In this document: positions 1 through 6,981 of the stretch, piece by piece
Numbering within the stretch: the stretch's first letter is position 1
How the letters are laid out: every line of letters begins with the position of its first letter
Origin: an uncultured Clostridia bacterium
Lineage (GTDB): Bacteria; Bacillota; Clostridia; Oscillospirales; CAG-272
Direction: 5' to 3'
DNA: 38,304 bases
Assembly (NCBI GenBank): GCA_944384525.1
Contig: CALWTR010000036.1
Span: 1-38,304 of the forward strand
The notes under the pieces: generated by a model
Told to the model about the DNA's origin: nothing
Seen by the model: only the letters and a program-made list of their open reading frames with translations
The model's database searches: none
Made by a program: the position numbers and the translations under genes

Positions 1-573
1 GAGATACGGATCATCGCGTATGATCCCTACGGCTCCCCCTCCCCAGCGTTTATATATTCTGGTTACCTCGGAATTTCCGAGGTAACCGCTGAAGAACATC
101 ATTACGGATCTGAGCGCTGTCTGCTCCTTGAAAGAGTTTGATATCTCCTGCGCTTTTCTCATCGATATACCGGGAATATCCGCGAGCCATTCCGGATGGT
201 TTTCGATAACGTCAAAAGAATCGGCGCCGTATTTATTGACGATCTTTACCGCTGTTACCGGTCCGACGCCCTTGATCGCTCTGCCGGACAAATATCTCAG
301 TATCTCGTTTGCATCACTCGGGAGCTTCTTCTCGTAAGCTGATACGGAAAATTGCTTTCCGTAATCCGGGTGATGCGACCACTCACCAACGAGCTCAACT
401 ATTTCTCCTTCTGATATATAAGGGAGTATACCGACAGCCGTGAAAAGATTGCCTTCCTTATCCGACACATAAAGCACGGTATAGTTATTTTTAGGGTTTA
501 CATATACTATATCCTCAACGGTACCCTCTAAGGTAATGCTTCCGTCTGCTTCATTTGCGGATCGTTTATCCAT
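1..573 (-). CDS. recD2: RecD2-type ATP-dependent DNA helicase, N-terminal 191 residues (cut by window edge)
   Basis: The reading frame opens at ATG 573 and runs off the left edge without a stop. The visible 191 residues match the N-terminal region of RecD2/RecD-like superfamily 1B helicases. First comes an OB-like segment (residues about 13-80, including GTVEDIVYVNPKNNYTVL and GEWSHHPDYGKQF). Helix-hairpin-helix repeats follow (IKGVGPVTAVKIV about 98-110 and DIPGISMRKAQEI about 130-142). The helicase motor, including Walker A, lies outside the window. RecD2 proteins are 5'-3' DNA helicases acting in repair outside RecBCD. The start codon sits 16 bp after the small membrane gene and only a weak GA-rich ribosome site is visible, so translational coupling is possible. 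The family call is confident; the helicase core cannot be checked here. Confidence 0.88.
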   Translation of the reverse strand, partial: MDKRSANEADGSITLEGTVEDIVYVNPKNNYTVLYVSDKEGNLFTAVGILPYISEGEIVELVGEWSHHPDYGKQFSVSAYEKKLPSDANEILRYLSGRAIKGVGPVTAVKIVNKYGADSFDVIENHPEWLADIPGISMRKAQEISNSFKEQTALRSVMMFFSGYLGNSEVTRIYKRWGGGAVGIIRDDPYL

Positions 574-589
574 TACATCAACACTCTTT

Positions 590-889
590 CTAATATTTTA
601 TATATACTTCGAATCCCTTTTCAGCCAGGCGGCGTGCTTTCTCTGCGTCCTCCTTCATATCTTCCGGATCGAATAATACGACAGAGCCGGAGAGATCCGG
701 AATAAACAGCCCGGAACGTTCGCGGAGCAGCTCCATGTCATCCGCTATCCTGTCTGCGTCCGCACCGAGAGGTTTGTATGCGGCAACCACCCTCCTGCCG
801 AAAACACATTTGAGAAATATCCATGTGATCACTCTGTAAAGTCCTATGACTGCGAGCGAAGATATGACTATGTACAAAAAGATCGTCAA
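590..889 (-). CDS. small single-pass membrane protein, unknown function
   Basis: I do not recognise this gene. From TTG 889 it encodes about 99 residues. An N-terminal hydrophobic helix (residues about 2-24, TIFLYIVISSLAVIGLYRVI) is followed by a basic stretch and a soluble, charged domain of about 70 residues that would face the cytoplasm. An in-frame TTG at 910 would add seven residues. The 889 start is preferred because an AAGGGGG ribosome site (898-904) lies 8 nt upstream of it. The gene lies 48 bp downstream of metK and 16 bp upstream of recD2, so all three are probably cotranscribed from the SAM-riboswitch promoter. No catalytic motif is visible. A role in methionine or SAM biology cannot be inferred from position alone. 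Confidence 0.7.
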   Translation of the reverse strand: MTIFLYIVISSLAVIGLYRVITWIFLKCVFGRRVVAAYKPLGADADRIADDMELLRERSGLFIPDLSGSVVLFDPEDMKEDAEKARRLAEKGFEVYIKY

Positions 890-937
890 GTAATCTACCC
901 CCTTTTTCAAAGGATATGCAGACTACTGAAAGTCAGT

Positions 938-2125
938 TCATTTTTTCAGACAGATTTCTCTGAGCTTATCTGATATATCCGCCTTTTCCCATGAAAGACC
1001 GAGTTCTTCTCTACCCATATGTCCGTATGATGCGAGCTGTTTATATATAGGCTTTCTCAGATCGAATTTTTTGATTATCGCTGCGGGACGGAGATCTACA
1101 AGAGATACTACCGCCTCGGTTATTTTTTCATCCGGAAGTACTCCCGTGCCGAATGTGTCTACCATGACGGATACCGGATGAGCTACACCTATCGCATAAG
1201 CTATCTGTACCTCGCACTTAGATGCAAGCTTTGCCTTAACTATGTTTTTGGCTATATAACGAGCCGCATAAGAAGCACTCCTGTCCACCTTAGTAGGATC
1301 CTTACCTGAGAAAGCGCCTCCCCCGTGCCTTGAATATCCTCCGTAGGTATCGACTATGATCTTTCTGCCGGTCAATCCTGTATCGCCCTGCGGACCGCCT
1401 ATAACAAATCTTCCGGTCGGATTTACATAGAATTTAGTATCCGCATCCATAAGATCCTTTGGTATCACCGGAGCGATCACCTCTTTGATTATATCTTTTT
1501 TGATAGTATCAATGTCACGGTCATCTGCGTGCTGCGCCGAAACGACTACTGTATCTACCCTTACAGGTCTTCCGTTATCATATTCGACCGTGACCTGAGT
1601 CTTTCCGTCCGGACGAAGATAAGGAAGAGTTCCGTTTTTTCTCACCTCTGTCAGCCTTTTTGCGAGCTTGTGCGCGAGGGATATCGGGAGAGGCATAAGT
1701 TCAGGAGTCTCGTCACATGCAAACCCGAACATGAGCCCCTGATCCCCGGCTCCTATATCCATATCGCCGGACGACTCTCCGTTCTTTGATTCCATGCTCC
1801 TGTCTACTCCCAGAGCTATATCTGCGCTCTGTTTATGTATAGAGGTCATGACTGCGCATGTGTGGCAGTCAAAACCGTACTTTGCTCTGTCATACCCTAT
1901 TTCTTCAAGAGTTTTTCTGACAATGTTCTGTATATCCACATTCGCGTCAGTCGTTATCTCTCCCATAACAGTCACTATGCCGGTAGTTGCAAATGTCTCG
2001 CATGCCACTCTTGCATTCGGATCGCGCCGTATTATCTCGTCCAGTACAGCGTCCGATATCATATCGCATATTTTGTCAGGATGACCTTCCGTTACCGATT
2101 CCGATGTAAATAAAAACTTTCCCAT
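938..2125 (-). CDS. metK: S-adenosylmethionine synthetase
   Basis: This 395-residue protein makes S-adenosylmethionine from methionine and ATP, releasing phosphate and pyrophosphate. It has the normal family length. Diagnostic motifs are GHPDK (residues 14-18, ATP and metal binding), GAGDQG (125-130, the family signature) and [17 protein letters not shown] in the C-terminal third (phosphate loop and K+/Mg2+ site). The start ATG is preceded by AAGGAG with 6 nt spacing. Upstream lie a consensus promoter, a SAM-I riboswitch and an intrinsic terminator, so expression should fall when SAM is abundant. Identification is certain. Confidence 0.98.
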   Translation of the reverse strand: MGKFLFTSESVTEGHPDKICDMISDAVLDEIIRRDPNARVACETFATTGIVTVMGEITTDANVDIQNIVRKTLEEIGYDRAKYGFDCHTCAVMTSIHKQSADIALGVDRSMESKNGESSGDMDIGAGDQGLMFGFACDETPELMPLPISLAHKLAKRLTEVRKNGTLPYLRPDGKTQVTVEYDNGRPVRVDTVVVSAQHADDRDIDTIKKDIIKEVIAPVIPKDLMDADTKFYVNPTGRFVIGGPQGDTGLTGRKIIVDTYGGYSRHGGGAFSGKDPTKVDRSASYAARYIAKNIVKAKLASKCEVQIAYAIGVAHPVSVMVDTFGTGVLPDEKITEAVVSLVDLRPAAIIKKFDLRKPIYKQLASYGHMGREELGLSWEKADISDKLREICLKK

Positions 2126-2174
2126 AAGTCTCTCCTTTTTGATTTTGTGATCCTTCCGACGCGGTATCCGACGC

Positions 2175-2205
2175 TAAAAAATCCTCAGGAAGAGAATTCC
2201 TGAGG
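2175..2205 (-). terminator. SAM-riboswitch attenuator hairpin upstream of metK
   Basis: On the minus strand a 9-bp stem (CCTCAGGAA paired with TTCCTGAGG, arms within 2183-2205) closes a 5-nt loop and runs straight into a T6 tract. It starts 8 nt downstream of the SAM-I aptamer. This is the normal expression platform of an S-box OFF switch: with SAM bound the terminator forms and metK is not read. Confidence 0.9.
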
Positions 2206-2213
2206 ACCGCGGT

Positions 2214-2292
2214 CTTATCTTTCAGGAATTGGCACCTTGAAAAACAGGTTGCCGGGCTTCACAGGGCCAGTCCCTCCGCCTCTCTTGATAAG
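2214..2292 (-). promoter_or_regulatory. SAM-I (S-box) riboswitch aptamer
   Basis: Read on the minus strand the element begins CTTATCAAGAGAGGCGGAGG and ends in AGATAAG. The CTTATC/GATAAG ends pair to form P1. In between are the conserved S-box blocks AGAGAGGCGGAGGGACTGGCC, GAAGCCCGGCAACC and AAGGTGCCAATTCCTG. These match the known SAM-I consensus in order and spacing. It lies between the metK promoter and an intrinsic terminator, consistent with feedback control of metK by SAM. Confidence 0.97.
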
Positions 2293-2355
2293 TTATTATA
2301 TTTAATTAAGCATTTCGGATACGACGCAAATCGTCAAACTGCAATAACAAAGTTT

Positions 2356-2384
2356 ATTATATCATAAAATATACAGAAAATCAA
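2356..2384 (-). promoter_or_regulatory. sigma-A promoter of metK
   Basis: On the minus strand a TTGATT -35 (2379-2384) is separated by exactly 17 bp from a TATAAT -10 (2356-2361). Transcription would start near 2349, about 57 nt before the SAM-I aptamer. No convincing terminator for the upstream rpe unit is visible between rpe and this promoter, so some read-through is possible. Confidence 0.85.
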
Positions 2385-2423
2385 TAGTTTTCATCATTAT
2401 TGTAAACAGATATCCGTATTTTT

Positions 2424-3071
2424 TCAAGCCTGTCTCAAAGCAGATATGGCGGCGGCACGGTCTGCTGCTTTGAAAACTGCCGATCCGGCGACGAGTATAT
2501 CTGCTCCCGCCGAAATGACCTGTGCGGCATTTACGGAATTTATGCCTCCGTCAGCCTCAAGGAGCGCATCGCATCTGCGCTCATCCAATTCTCTTCTTAT
2601 TATCTTTATTTTGTCCAGCGTATAAGGGATAAGAGCCTGTCCACCGTAGCCGGGCTCTACAGTCATAACAAGTATCAGTCCGCACATATCCAGATACGGA
2701 AATATGTCCTCGGCCGATGTTCCCGGCTTCACAGAAAGCCCCGGAACTGCTCCGCATTTCTTTATAGAGGCCAGTGTGGCTTCTATATTACTGCAGGCCT
2801 CGGCATGAACGGTTATTATATCGGCGCCGGCGGCCGCAAATCTCTCGGTGTACCTTATCGGCTCTTCGATCATAAGATGAACGTCGAATTTTATATGAGT
2901 CTTATCTCTTAAAGAAGATATTATCGGAAAGCCAAAACTTATATTATTTACGAATTTTCCGTCCATAACATCTATATGAAGATAATCGGCGCCGGCATCG
3001 CACACGCTTTTTACCTCTTCACCGAGTCTGGAACAGTCACAGGCGAGCAGAGACGGAGCAATTTTAACCAT
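2424..3071 (-). CDS. rpe: ribulose-phosphate 3-epimerase
   Basis: A 215-residue TIM-barrel enzyme that interconverts ribulose 5-phosphate and xylulose 5-phosphate in the pentose phosphate pathway. It starts MVKIAPSLLACD. Key features are HIDVMDG (residues 32-38, metal-binding His32 and Asp34), FDVHLMIEEP, EPGYGGQ and EADGGIN with the second catalytic Asp. The start at 3071 is fixed by AAAGGA about 7 nt upstream and by family length. The frame stays open for another 86 codons upstream, but that extension has no family similarity and crosses the structured spacer. The last visible gene of the ispD-ispF-rpe group. Confidence 0.95.
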   Translation of the reverse strand: MVKIAPSLLACDCSRLGEEVKSVCDAGADYLHIDVMDGKFVNNISFGFPIISSLRDKTHIKFDVHLMIEEPIRYTERFAAAGADIITVHAEACSNIEATLASIKKCGAVPGLSVKPGTSAEDIFPYLDMCGLILVMTVEPGYGGQALIPYTLDKIKIIRRELDERRCDALLEADGGINSVNAAQVISAGADILVAGSAVFKAADRAAAISALRQA

Positions 3072-3184
3072 GATAACGTCCTTTCTGAAAACGGTTTTTA
3101 ACGGTAGCAGAATAACCGTCATTCCATAAAATAAATACGGGGGATCAGACCCGACATTTGAAGATATGACAATTTGCGTCGGAG

Positions 3185-3343
3185 TTTGTACGCAGACGTA
3201 AAAGCAAAGGAAGTTCACCCCCGATCGTACAAAAGCCGGTGCTTTAAAATGGATGCGGGTAAGGCGCGCTCTTATACGAGGATGCGCGCCGCGCCCGACA
3301 TCCAAAGCGCCGACGTCGGGAGACAGCAAGGAGAAGAGCTGTC
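3185..3343 (-). other. multi-hairpin structured leader between ispF and rpe (candidate RNA element)
   Basis: The spacer between ispF and rpe contains four separate inverted repeats in a row. In transcript order they are GACAGC/GCTGTC (3322-3327 with 3338-3343), CCCGAC/GTCGGG (3294-3299 with 3315-3320), GGCGCGC/GCGCGCC (3263-3269 with 3284-3290) and TTTGTACG/CGTACAAA (3185-3192 with 3226-3233). The stretch is visibly richer in G+C than other spacers here. It ends about 110 nt before the rpe start. I do not recognise any known riboswitch consensus (TPP, THF, FMN, glycine, cobalamin, T-box). It could be a regulatory leader, a small RNA processed from the ispF 3' end, or a decayed repeat. The pairings are seen directly; the function is inference. 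Confidence 0.45.
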
Positions 3344-3353
3344 AAACAAGGCA

Positions 3354-3836
3354 TTATTTTTTCTCTATCAAGCAAACTGCATGAGCTGAAATACCCTCGC
3401 CTCGCCCGGTAAAACCGAGATGTTCTTCGGTGGTTGCCTTTACATTGACCTGCGCGGGATCAATTCCGAGCGTAAAGGCGATATTACTGCACATTTCAGG
3501 AATGAATCCGGAAAGCTTAGGCTTTTGCGCGACTACGGTAGCGTCAATATTTGATACCGAATATCCCTCATCCCTTATCCTTTCGGCAACGCGTGTGAGC
3601 AGATGCATGCTGGATATGCCGAGATATACGTCGTCATCATCCGGAAACATCTTGCCAATATCTCCGCATGCGGCCGCGCCAAGCAGAGAATCCATAACGG
3701 CGTGGAGCAATACGTCCGCATCGGAATGCCCGTCAAGCCCTAGTTCATAAGGTATCTCTACCCCGCCTATTATCAGCTTTCTTCCCTCACGCAACCGATG
3801 TACGTCGTATCCGTGTCCTATTCTAAAAGCTCCCAT
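3354..3836 (-). CDS. ispF: 2-C-methyl-D-erythritol 2,4-cyclodiphosphate synthase
   Basis: A 160-residue enzyme of the MEP isoprenoid pathway that cyclises 4-diphosphocytidyl-2-C-methylerythritol 2-phosphate with release of CMP. It begins [15 protein letters not shown]. The zinc ligands Asp11, His13 and His45 (in [11 protein letters not shown]) are all present. The start at 3836 is supported by AGGAG five nt upstream; the frame extends 15 codons further but those add nothing recognisable. Normal length. It lies 54 bp after ispD, so the two consecutive-numbered pathway genes are cotranscribed; IspE is not in the window. Confidence 0.97.
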   Translation of the reverse strand: MGAFRIGHGYDVHRLREGRKLIIGGVEIPYELGLDGHSDADVLLHAVMDSLLGAAACGDIGKMFPDDDDVYLGISSMHLLTRVAERIRDEGYSVSNIDATVVAQKPKLSGFIPEMCSNIAFTLGIDPAQVNVKATTEEHLGFTGRGEGISAHAVCLIEKK

Positions 3837-3890
3837 AAAAACTCCTGAACGTGCGCGCCTCAAGCGCACTGTTTTTCTCAAATAACATTC

Positions 3891-4619
3891 TCAGCTTTTC
3901 ATCGATCTTTCTTCTATGATACGCTCCGCCGTATACAGATCCGACGGTGAGGTGATCTTTATGTTCTCGTCTCCGACATCAACAACTCTGACTCGGATCC
4001 CACACATCTCAAGCATCATGCTGTCGTCCGTTACGGACAAGCCGGAAGAGCGAACGAATTCCGCCGCCTTTTTATATTCATATCTTCCGAATATCTGCGG
4101 CGTTCCCGCCGCCGCGAGCGTGTCTCTTTCCGGAGTATGTACTACAGAGAAATCATCTCCTATGATTTTTACGGTGTCTTTTACCTTTGAAACCGCGATC
4201 GCCGCGCCGTATTTAAATGCCTCTTCTGCGACCGCGTCAATATCCTCGCATCTTATAAGACAGCGGGCCGCGTCATGAACCGCGACAAATTCCGAGATAT
4301 CAGATATGGCGCAAAAAGCTTTATAAGCGGACTCCTGCCGCGTTTTATCACCGAAAATAATAGTTTTTATCTTTTTCCATTTATTGATATTAACGAGTTC
4401 AGCAACTCGCGATAAATCTTTTTCACGACATGTTATTATTATTTCGTCGATATATCCGCATGCCTCGAAAGGATCCACGGCACGCTCAAGCACCGATCTT
4501 CCCTTTATTTCCAGGAATTGCTTTGCTACATCAGCTCCCATTCTTGTGCCGTTTCCCGACGCAAGGATCAGAGCTGAAGTAAACGGATGATTCTCGGCGC
4601 AAAAAAGACTCGTTCCCAA
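3891..4619 (-). CDS. ispD: 2-C-methyl-D-erythritol 4-phosphate cytidylyltransferase
   Basis: A 242-residue nucleotidyltransferase that couples CTP to MEP in isoprenoid synthesis. The glycine-rich CTP loop ALILASGNGTRMG (residues about 16-28) is followed by AKQFLEIKGRSVLE, where Lys33 is the expected catalytic lysine. VHDAARCLI and AAAGTPQIF are further family blocks. The likely start is TTG 4619: a full AGGAGGTGATCC ribosome site, complementary to the 16S 3' end, lies 7 nt upstream. That site is made from the last two Arg codons and the TGA of the preceding gene, so the two are tightly coupled. In-frame ATGs further upstream would place this site inside the coding region. Confidence 0.95.
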   Translation of the reverse strand: MGTSLFCAENHPFTSALILASGNGTRMGADVAKQFLEIKGRSVLERAVDPFEACGYIDEIIITCREKDLSRVAELVNINKWKKIKTIIFGDKTRQESAYKAFCAISDISEFVAVHDAARCLIRCEDIDAVAEEAFKYGAAIAVSKVKDTVKIIGDDFSVVHTPERDTLAAAGTPQIFGRYEYKKAAEFVRSSGLSVTDDSMMLEMCGIRVRVVDVGDENIKITSPSDLYTAERIIEERSMKS

Positions 4620-4623
4620 AGGA

Positions 4624-4992
4624 TCACCTCCTGTGATAGACATAATGTACCGTAATGGTGCGGATCTTTCCTCCCTCCTCGATATTGGGAGCGGAAAGTA
4701 TGACACCGTCGCCGGACATCAGCCGGCTGGCGTCCAGTTGCACAACGTCGGCGCGGAGCAACACTTTTCCGGAAGAATATACTGTAAACTCATTGCCGCG
4801 CAAAGATAAGTGACCGTTTCTGCCGATCACGTCATCGTTGCCGTTGCGACGCTCTGTAACATATCGTATCGCCAGCCCGTTCATCTCCTCGGCCATCCTG
4901 CGCCTGTATGCATTCGTTCCGGGCTTTTCACCTATATGAAATATTCTTTTCAGCAAAGACATTTGACACACACGGAAACGCAAGAACATCAT
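4624..4992 (-). CDS. conserved-looking small protein of unknown function ahead of ispD
   Basis: A 122-residue protein with no signal peptide or membrane segment. I do not recognise the family. The N-terminal half is basic and charged (KRIFHIGEKPGTNAYRRRMAEEM). The C-terminal half reads as alternating beta-strand (residues about 60-120, HLSLRGNEFTVYSSGKVLL, then a strand ending ITVHYVYHRR), suggesting a small beta-rich domain. ATG 4992 is 11 nt after a GGGAG, and ATG 4962 (MSLLKRIF) is an alternative start without a clear ribosome site. Its final codons form the ispD ribosome site. First gene of the ispD-ispF-rpe unit, just downstream of a -10 element. A role in isoprenoid synthesis is not supported by anything visible. 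Confidence 0.7.
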   Translation of the reverse strand: MMFLRFRVCQMSLLKRIFHIGEKPGTNAYRRRMAEEMNGLAIRYVTERRNGNDDVIGRNGHLSLRGNEFTVYSSGKVLLRADVVQLDASRLMSGDGVILSAPNIEEGGKIRTITVHYVYHRR

Positions 4993-5066
4993 GCGGATCC
5001 ATACTCCCGATAGTCAGCACCGGACTGAAAACGATTTTTTTGAGCCGGTATGGTTTTTACTTCATT

Positions 5067-5075
5067 ATTATAACA
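5067..5075 (-). promoter_or_regulatory. extended -10 promoter element for the ispD-ispF-rpe unit
   Basis: On the minus strand TGTTATAAT (an extended TGn plus consensus TATAAT) lies about 75 bp upstream of the 122-residue gene. The -35 region is poor (TTTATT at 17 bp), consistent with an extended -10 promoter. Confidence 0.6.
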
Positions 5076-5478
5076 TAATCCGCATTAAAAATAAATAACA
5101 TCATTATTTTTTCTTTTACTCTTTTTACTGCATATATTTATATGTCACCATACATAGCCTTTGATATAAAGCCTTTTTTTATTTTTACTCATGCCTTGCA
5201 GGATTTAATATCGCCACTGACCATCCTTGATCCAACTCAATACAACATTCAGTTTTTTATCCGACCCGGATCCATACTCTTACATTGCAGTCATTTAGTC
5301 GGCCGGAACACAAATCACCAGAGTAAGATCCCCCCACTTTTCCCCCTCACCGAAAAACGACATTGTGTTCACCCGTTTTTGTAATATTGACAACATTTAA
5401 TAACCTGGCATTGACAAAGTGCACAAATGTCCACTTAAAAATTCGTTAATAATTTTACCGCCATTTTTTCAAAAAATA
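5076..5478. other. intergenic region between divergent isoprenoid and division units
   Basis: About 400 bp without a convincing gene. Short open frames here lack ribosome sites and familiar residues. The only structure seen is at the right end. A TTGACA (5411-5416) and a weak CTTAAA (5434-5439) are spaced 17 bp and enclose a 16-bp imperfect dyad, GTGCACAAATGTCCAC (5419-5434). A 13-bp sequence, CGGATCCATACTC, occurs at 4994-5006 and again at 5267-5279. Confidence 0.5.
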
Positions 5479-5507
5479 TTGAATTTAACGTCGCGATGGT
5501 TTATAAT
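5479..5507 (+). promoter_or_regulatory. sigma-A promoter of the mraZ/division cluster
   Basis: TTGAAT (5479-5484) and TATAAT (5502-5507) are separated by exactly 17 bp. The predicted start near 5514 lies immediately before the MraZ-type repeats, so bound repressor would block initiation or promoter escape. Confidence 0.85.
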
Positions 5508-5516
5508 TATATCAAA

Positions 5517-5543
5517 GTGGGGCGATGTGGGGCAATGTGAACC
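5517..5543 (+). promoter_or_regulatory. MraZ operator: 10-bp-spaced GTGGGG repeats
   Basis: GTGGGGC occurs at 5517-5523 and 5527-5533, and a degenerate third copy (GTGAACC) at 5537-5543. The period is exactly 10 bp, one helical turn. MraZ is known to repress its own operon by binding closely spaced TGGGN-type direct repeats just upstream of mraZ, and this arrangement fits. The assignment rests on position plus repeat pattern. Confidence 0.8.
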
Positions 5544-5582
5544 ATATTCCTCAAAGCTCGGAAGGAAGGAGGAGAGTCGATC

Positions 5583-6005
5583 ATGTTTTACGTCGGTTCA
5601 TATAAACACGCACTTGACGCAAAAAATCGGTTGTTTATACCGGCAAAATTCCGTGAACATCTCGGCAACGGTTTTTTTATAACAAGAAAATTCGAACCCT
5701 GTCTCTCCATATATTCCTCCGAAGAATGGGAAAAATATGCCGAAAAGATCGCGGCTTTGCCCGATTCGGTATCCGAAGACATCCAGGACTTTATTTTTTC
5801 AAATACGATCTATGTTGAGCCGGACGGAAACGGAAGAGTCGTTCTGAGCAACGATCTCATACAATACGCCGGTATAGATAAAAATGTAGTTATTGTAGGA
5901 GCTGGAAAACAAATAAAGATCTGGGCTGAGGATAAGTGGAACCAGCGCGAGAGCAACCGCGATTACGACCATATGAAAGCCGTTATGGCAGAATACGGAC
6001 TGTGA
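5583..6005 (+). CDS. mraZ: MraZ transcriptional regulator of the division cluster
   Basis: A 140-residue AbrB-like DNA-binding protein with two tandem swapped-hairpin repeats. The first contains YKHALDAKNRLFIPAKFRE (residues about 7-25) and the second EPDGNGRVVLSNDLIQYAG (about 79-97), both with the DxxxR core. MraZ forms rings that bind direct repeats in its own promoter and represses the mra/dcw operon; the cognate repeats lie about 40-65 bp upstream. The start ATG follows a strong AAGGAAGGAGG site with 11 nt spacing. Slightly short of the common 143 residues but complete. Confidence 0.97.
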   Translation: MFYVGSYKHALDAKNRLFIPAKFREHLGNGFFITRKFEPCLSIYSSEEWEKYAEKIAALPDSVSEDIQDFIFSNTIYVEPDGNGRVVLSNDLIQYAGIDKNVVIVGAGKQIKIWAEDKWNQRESNRDYDHMKAVMAEYGL

Positions 6006-6006
6006 T

Positions 6007-6954
6007 ATGGACCAGGATAACACATTCTCTCACACCTCAGTACTTTTGCATGAAAGCATCGACGCTCTCAATATAAGGAACGGCTTTACTTATGTAGACT
6101 GCACTGCCGGAGGCGGCGGTCACTCACTCGAGATAGCCAAAAGGATGGGTCCGGACTCGCGCCTCATCTGCTTTGACAGAGATCCCAGCGCCATATCGGC
6201 AGCACAGCAAAGACTCAGAGATTATTCCGACAGAGTTATTTTTATAAACGATAACTTTTCCTCTTTAAAAGAGACTGCCGAAAAACATGGAATAAACAAT
6301 ATCGCGGGCGTGCTCGCAGATCTCGGGTGCTCCTCTTACCAATTCGATACTCCGGAACGCGGCTTTTCTTATATGCATGACGCACCGCTCGACATGAGAA
6401 TGTCGCCGGACTCTTACCCCGATGCAAAAACAGTAATAAACACATACAGTGAGGACAAGCTTAAAAAGATCCTTTACGAATACGGCGAAGAAAGATTCGC
6501 CGGGAAAATAGCCTCAGAGATAGTAAAGCGCAGAGCCGTATCGCCGATAGAGACAACACGGGAACTCACCGATATAATATTGTCGGCAATACCGAAAAAC
6601 ACGAGGAATGAGGGACATCACCCGGCCAAGCGTACCTTTCAGGCTATAAGGATAGAAGTAAACTCGGAACTCGATGTTATAGAGCCTACCATCAGAGATG
6701 CGGCAGATATAATGGTTCCGGGCGGGCGGATAGCTTTTATATCATTTCACTCCCTTGAAGACAGGATCGTAAAACAGACTTTCGCTTCACTTGCAAGCGG
6801 ATGTACCTGCCCTAAAGATTTCCCCGTGTGTATGTGCAACAAGAAGCCAAAAGTCAAAATATTGACTAAAAAACCCATTTTACCAAGCAAAGAAGAAACA
6901 GAAAATAACCCGCGAGCACGGAGCGCCAAGCTCAGAGTCGCCGAGGTTTTATAA
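6007..6954 (+). CDS. rsmH: 16S rRNA (cytosine-1402-N4)-methyltransferase
   Basis: A 315-residue SAM-dependent methyltransferase (formerly MraW) that modifies C1402 of 16S rRNA in the decoding centre. The SAM loop is DCTAGGGGHS (residues about 32-41); LADLGCSSYQFD, GFSYMHDAPLDMRM and the catalytic-region block FISFHSLEDRIVKQ are all present. A CTCPKDFPVCMC cysteine cluster lies near the C-terminus, as in other family members. It starts one base after the mraZ stop without a good ribosome site, implying coupled translation. Confidence 0.97.
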   Translation: MDQDNTFSHTSVLLHESIDALNIRNGFTYVDCTAGGGGHSLEIAKRMGPDSRLICFDRDPSAISAAQQRLRDYSDRVIFINDNFSSLKETAEKHGINNIAGVLADLGCSSYQFDTPERGFSYMHDAPLDMRMSPDSYPDAKTVINTYSEDKLKKILYEYGEERFAGKIASEIVKRRAVSPIETTRELTDIILSAIPKNTRNEGHHPAKRTFQAIRIEVNSELDVIEPTIRDAADIMVPGGRIAFISFHSLEDRIVKQTFASLASGCTCPKDFPVCMCNKKPKVKILTKKPILPSKEETENNPRARSAKLRVAEVL

Positions 6955-6981
6955 ATTTGGATAAAGGAAGGAACATTCAAA

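Noticed and set aside
3072..3329. An 86-codon in-frame N-terminal extension of ribulose-phosphate epimerase
   Set aside because: The family starts at MVKIAPS, a good ribosome site lies just before 3071, and the extension crosses the hairpin-rich spacer with no recognisable residues.
4624..4992. Assignment of the 122-residue gene to the YabP/YqfC sporulation family
   Set aside because: The size and beta-rich look are similar, but the characteristic residues I can recall for that family do not align, so it is left as unknown.
5142..5384. An 80-codon open frame upstream of mraZ
   Set aside because: No ribosome site, no conserved pattern, and it overlaps the promoter-side spacer; treated as chance.
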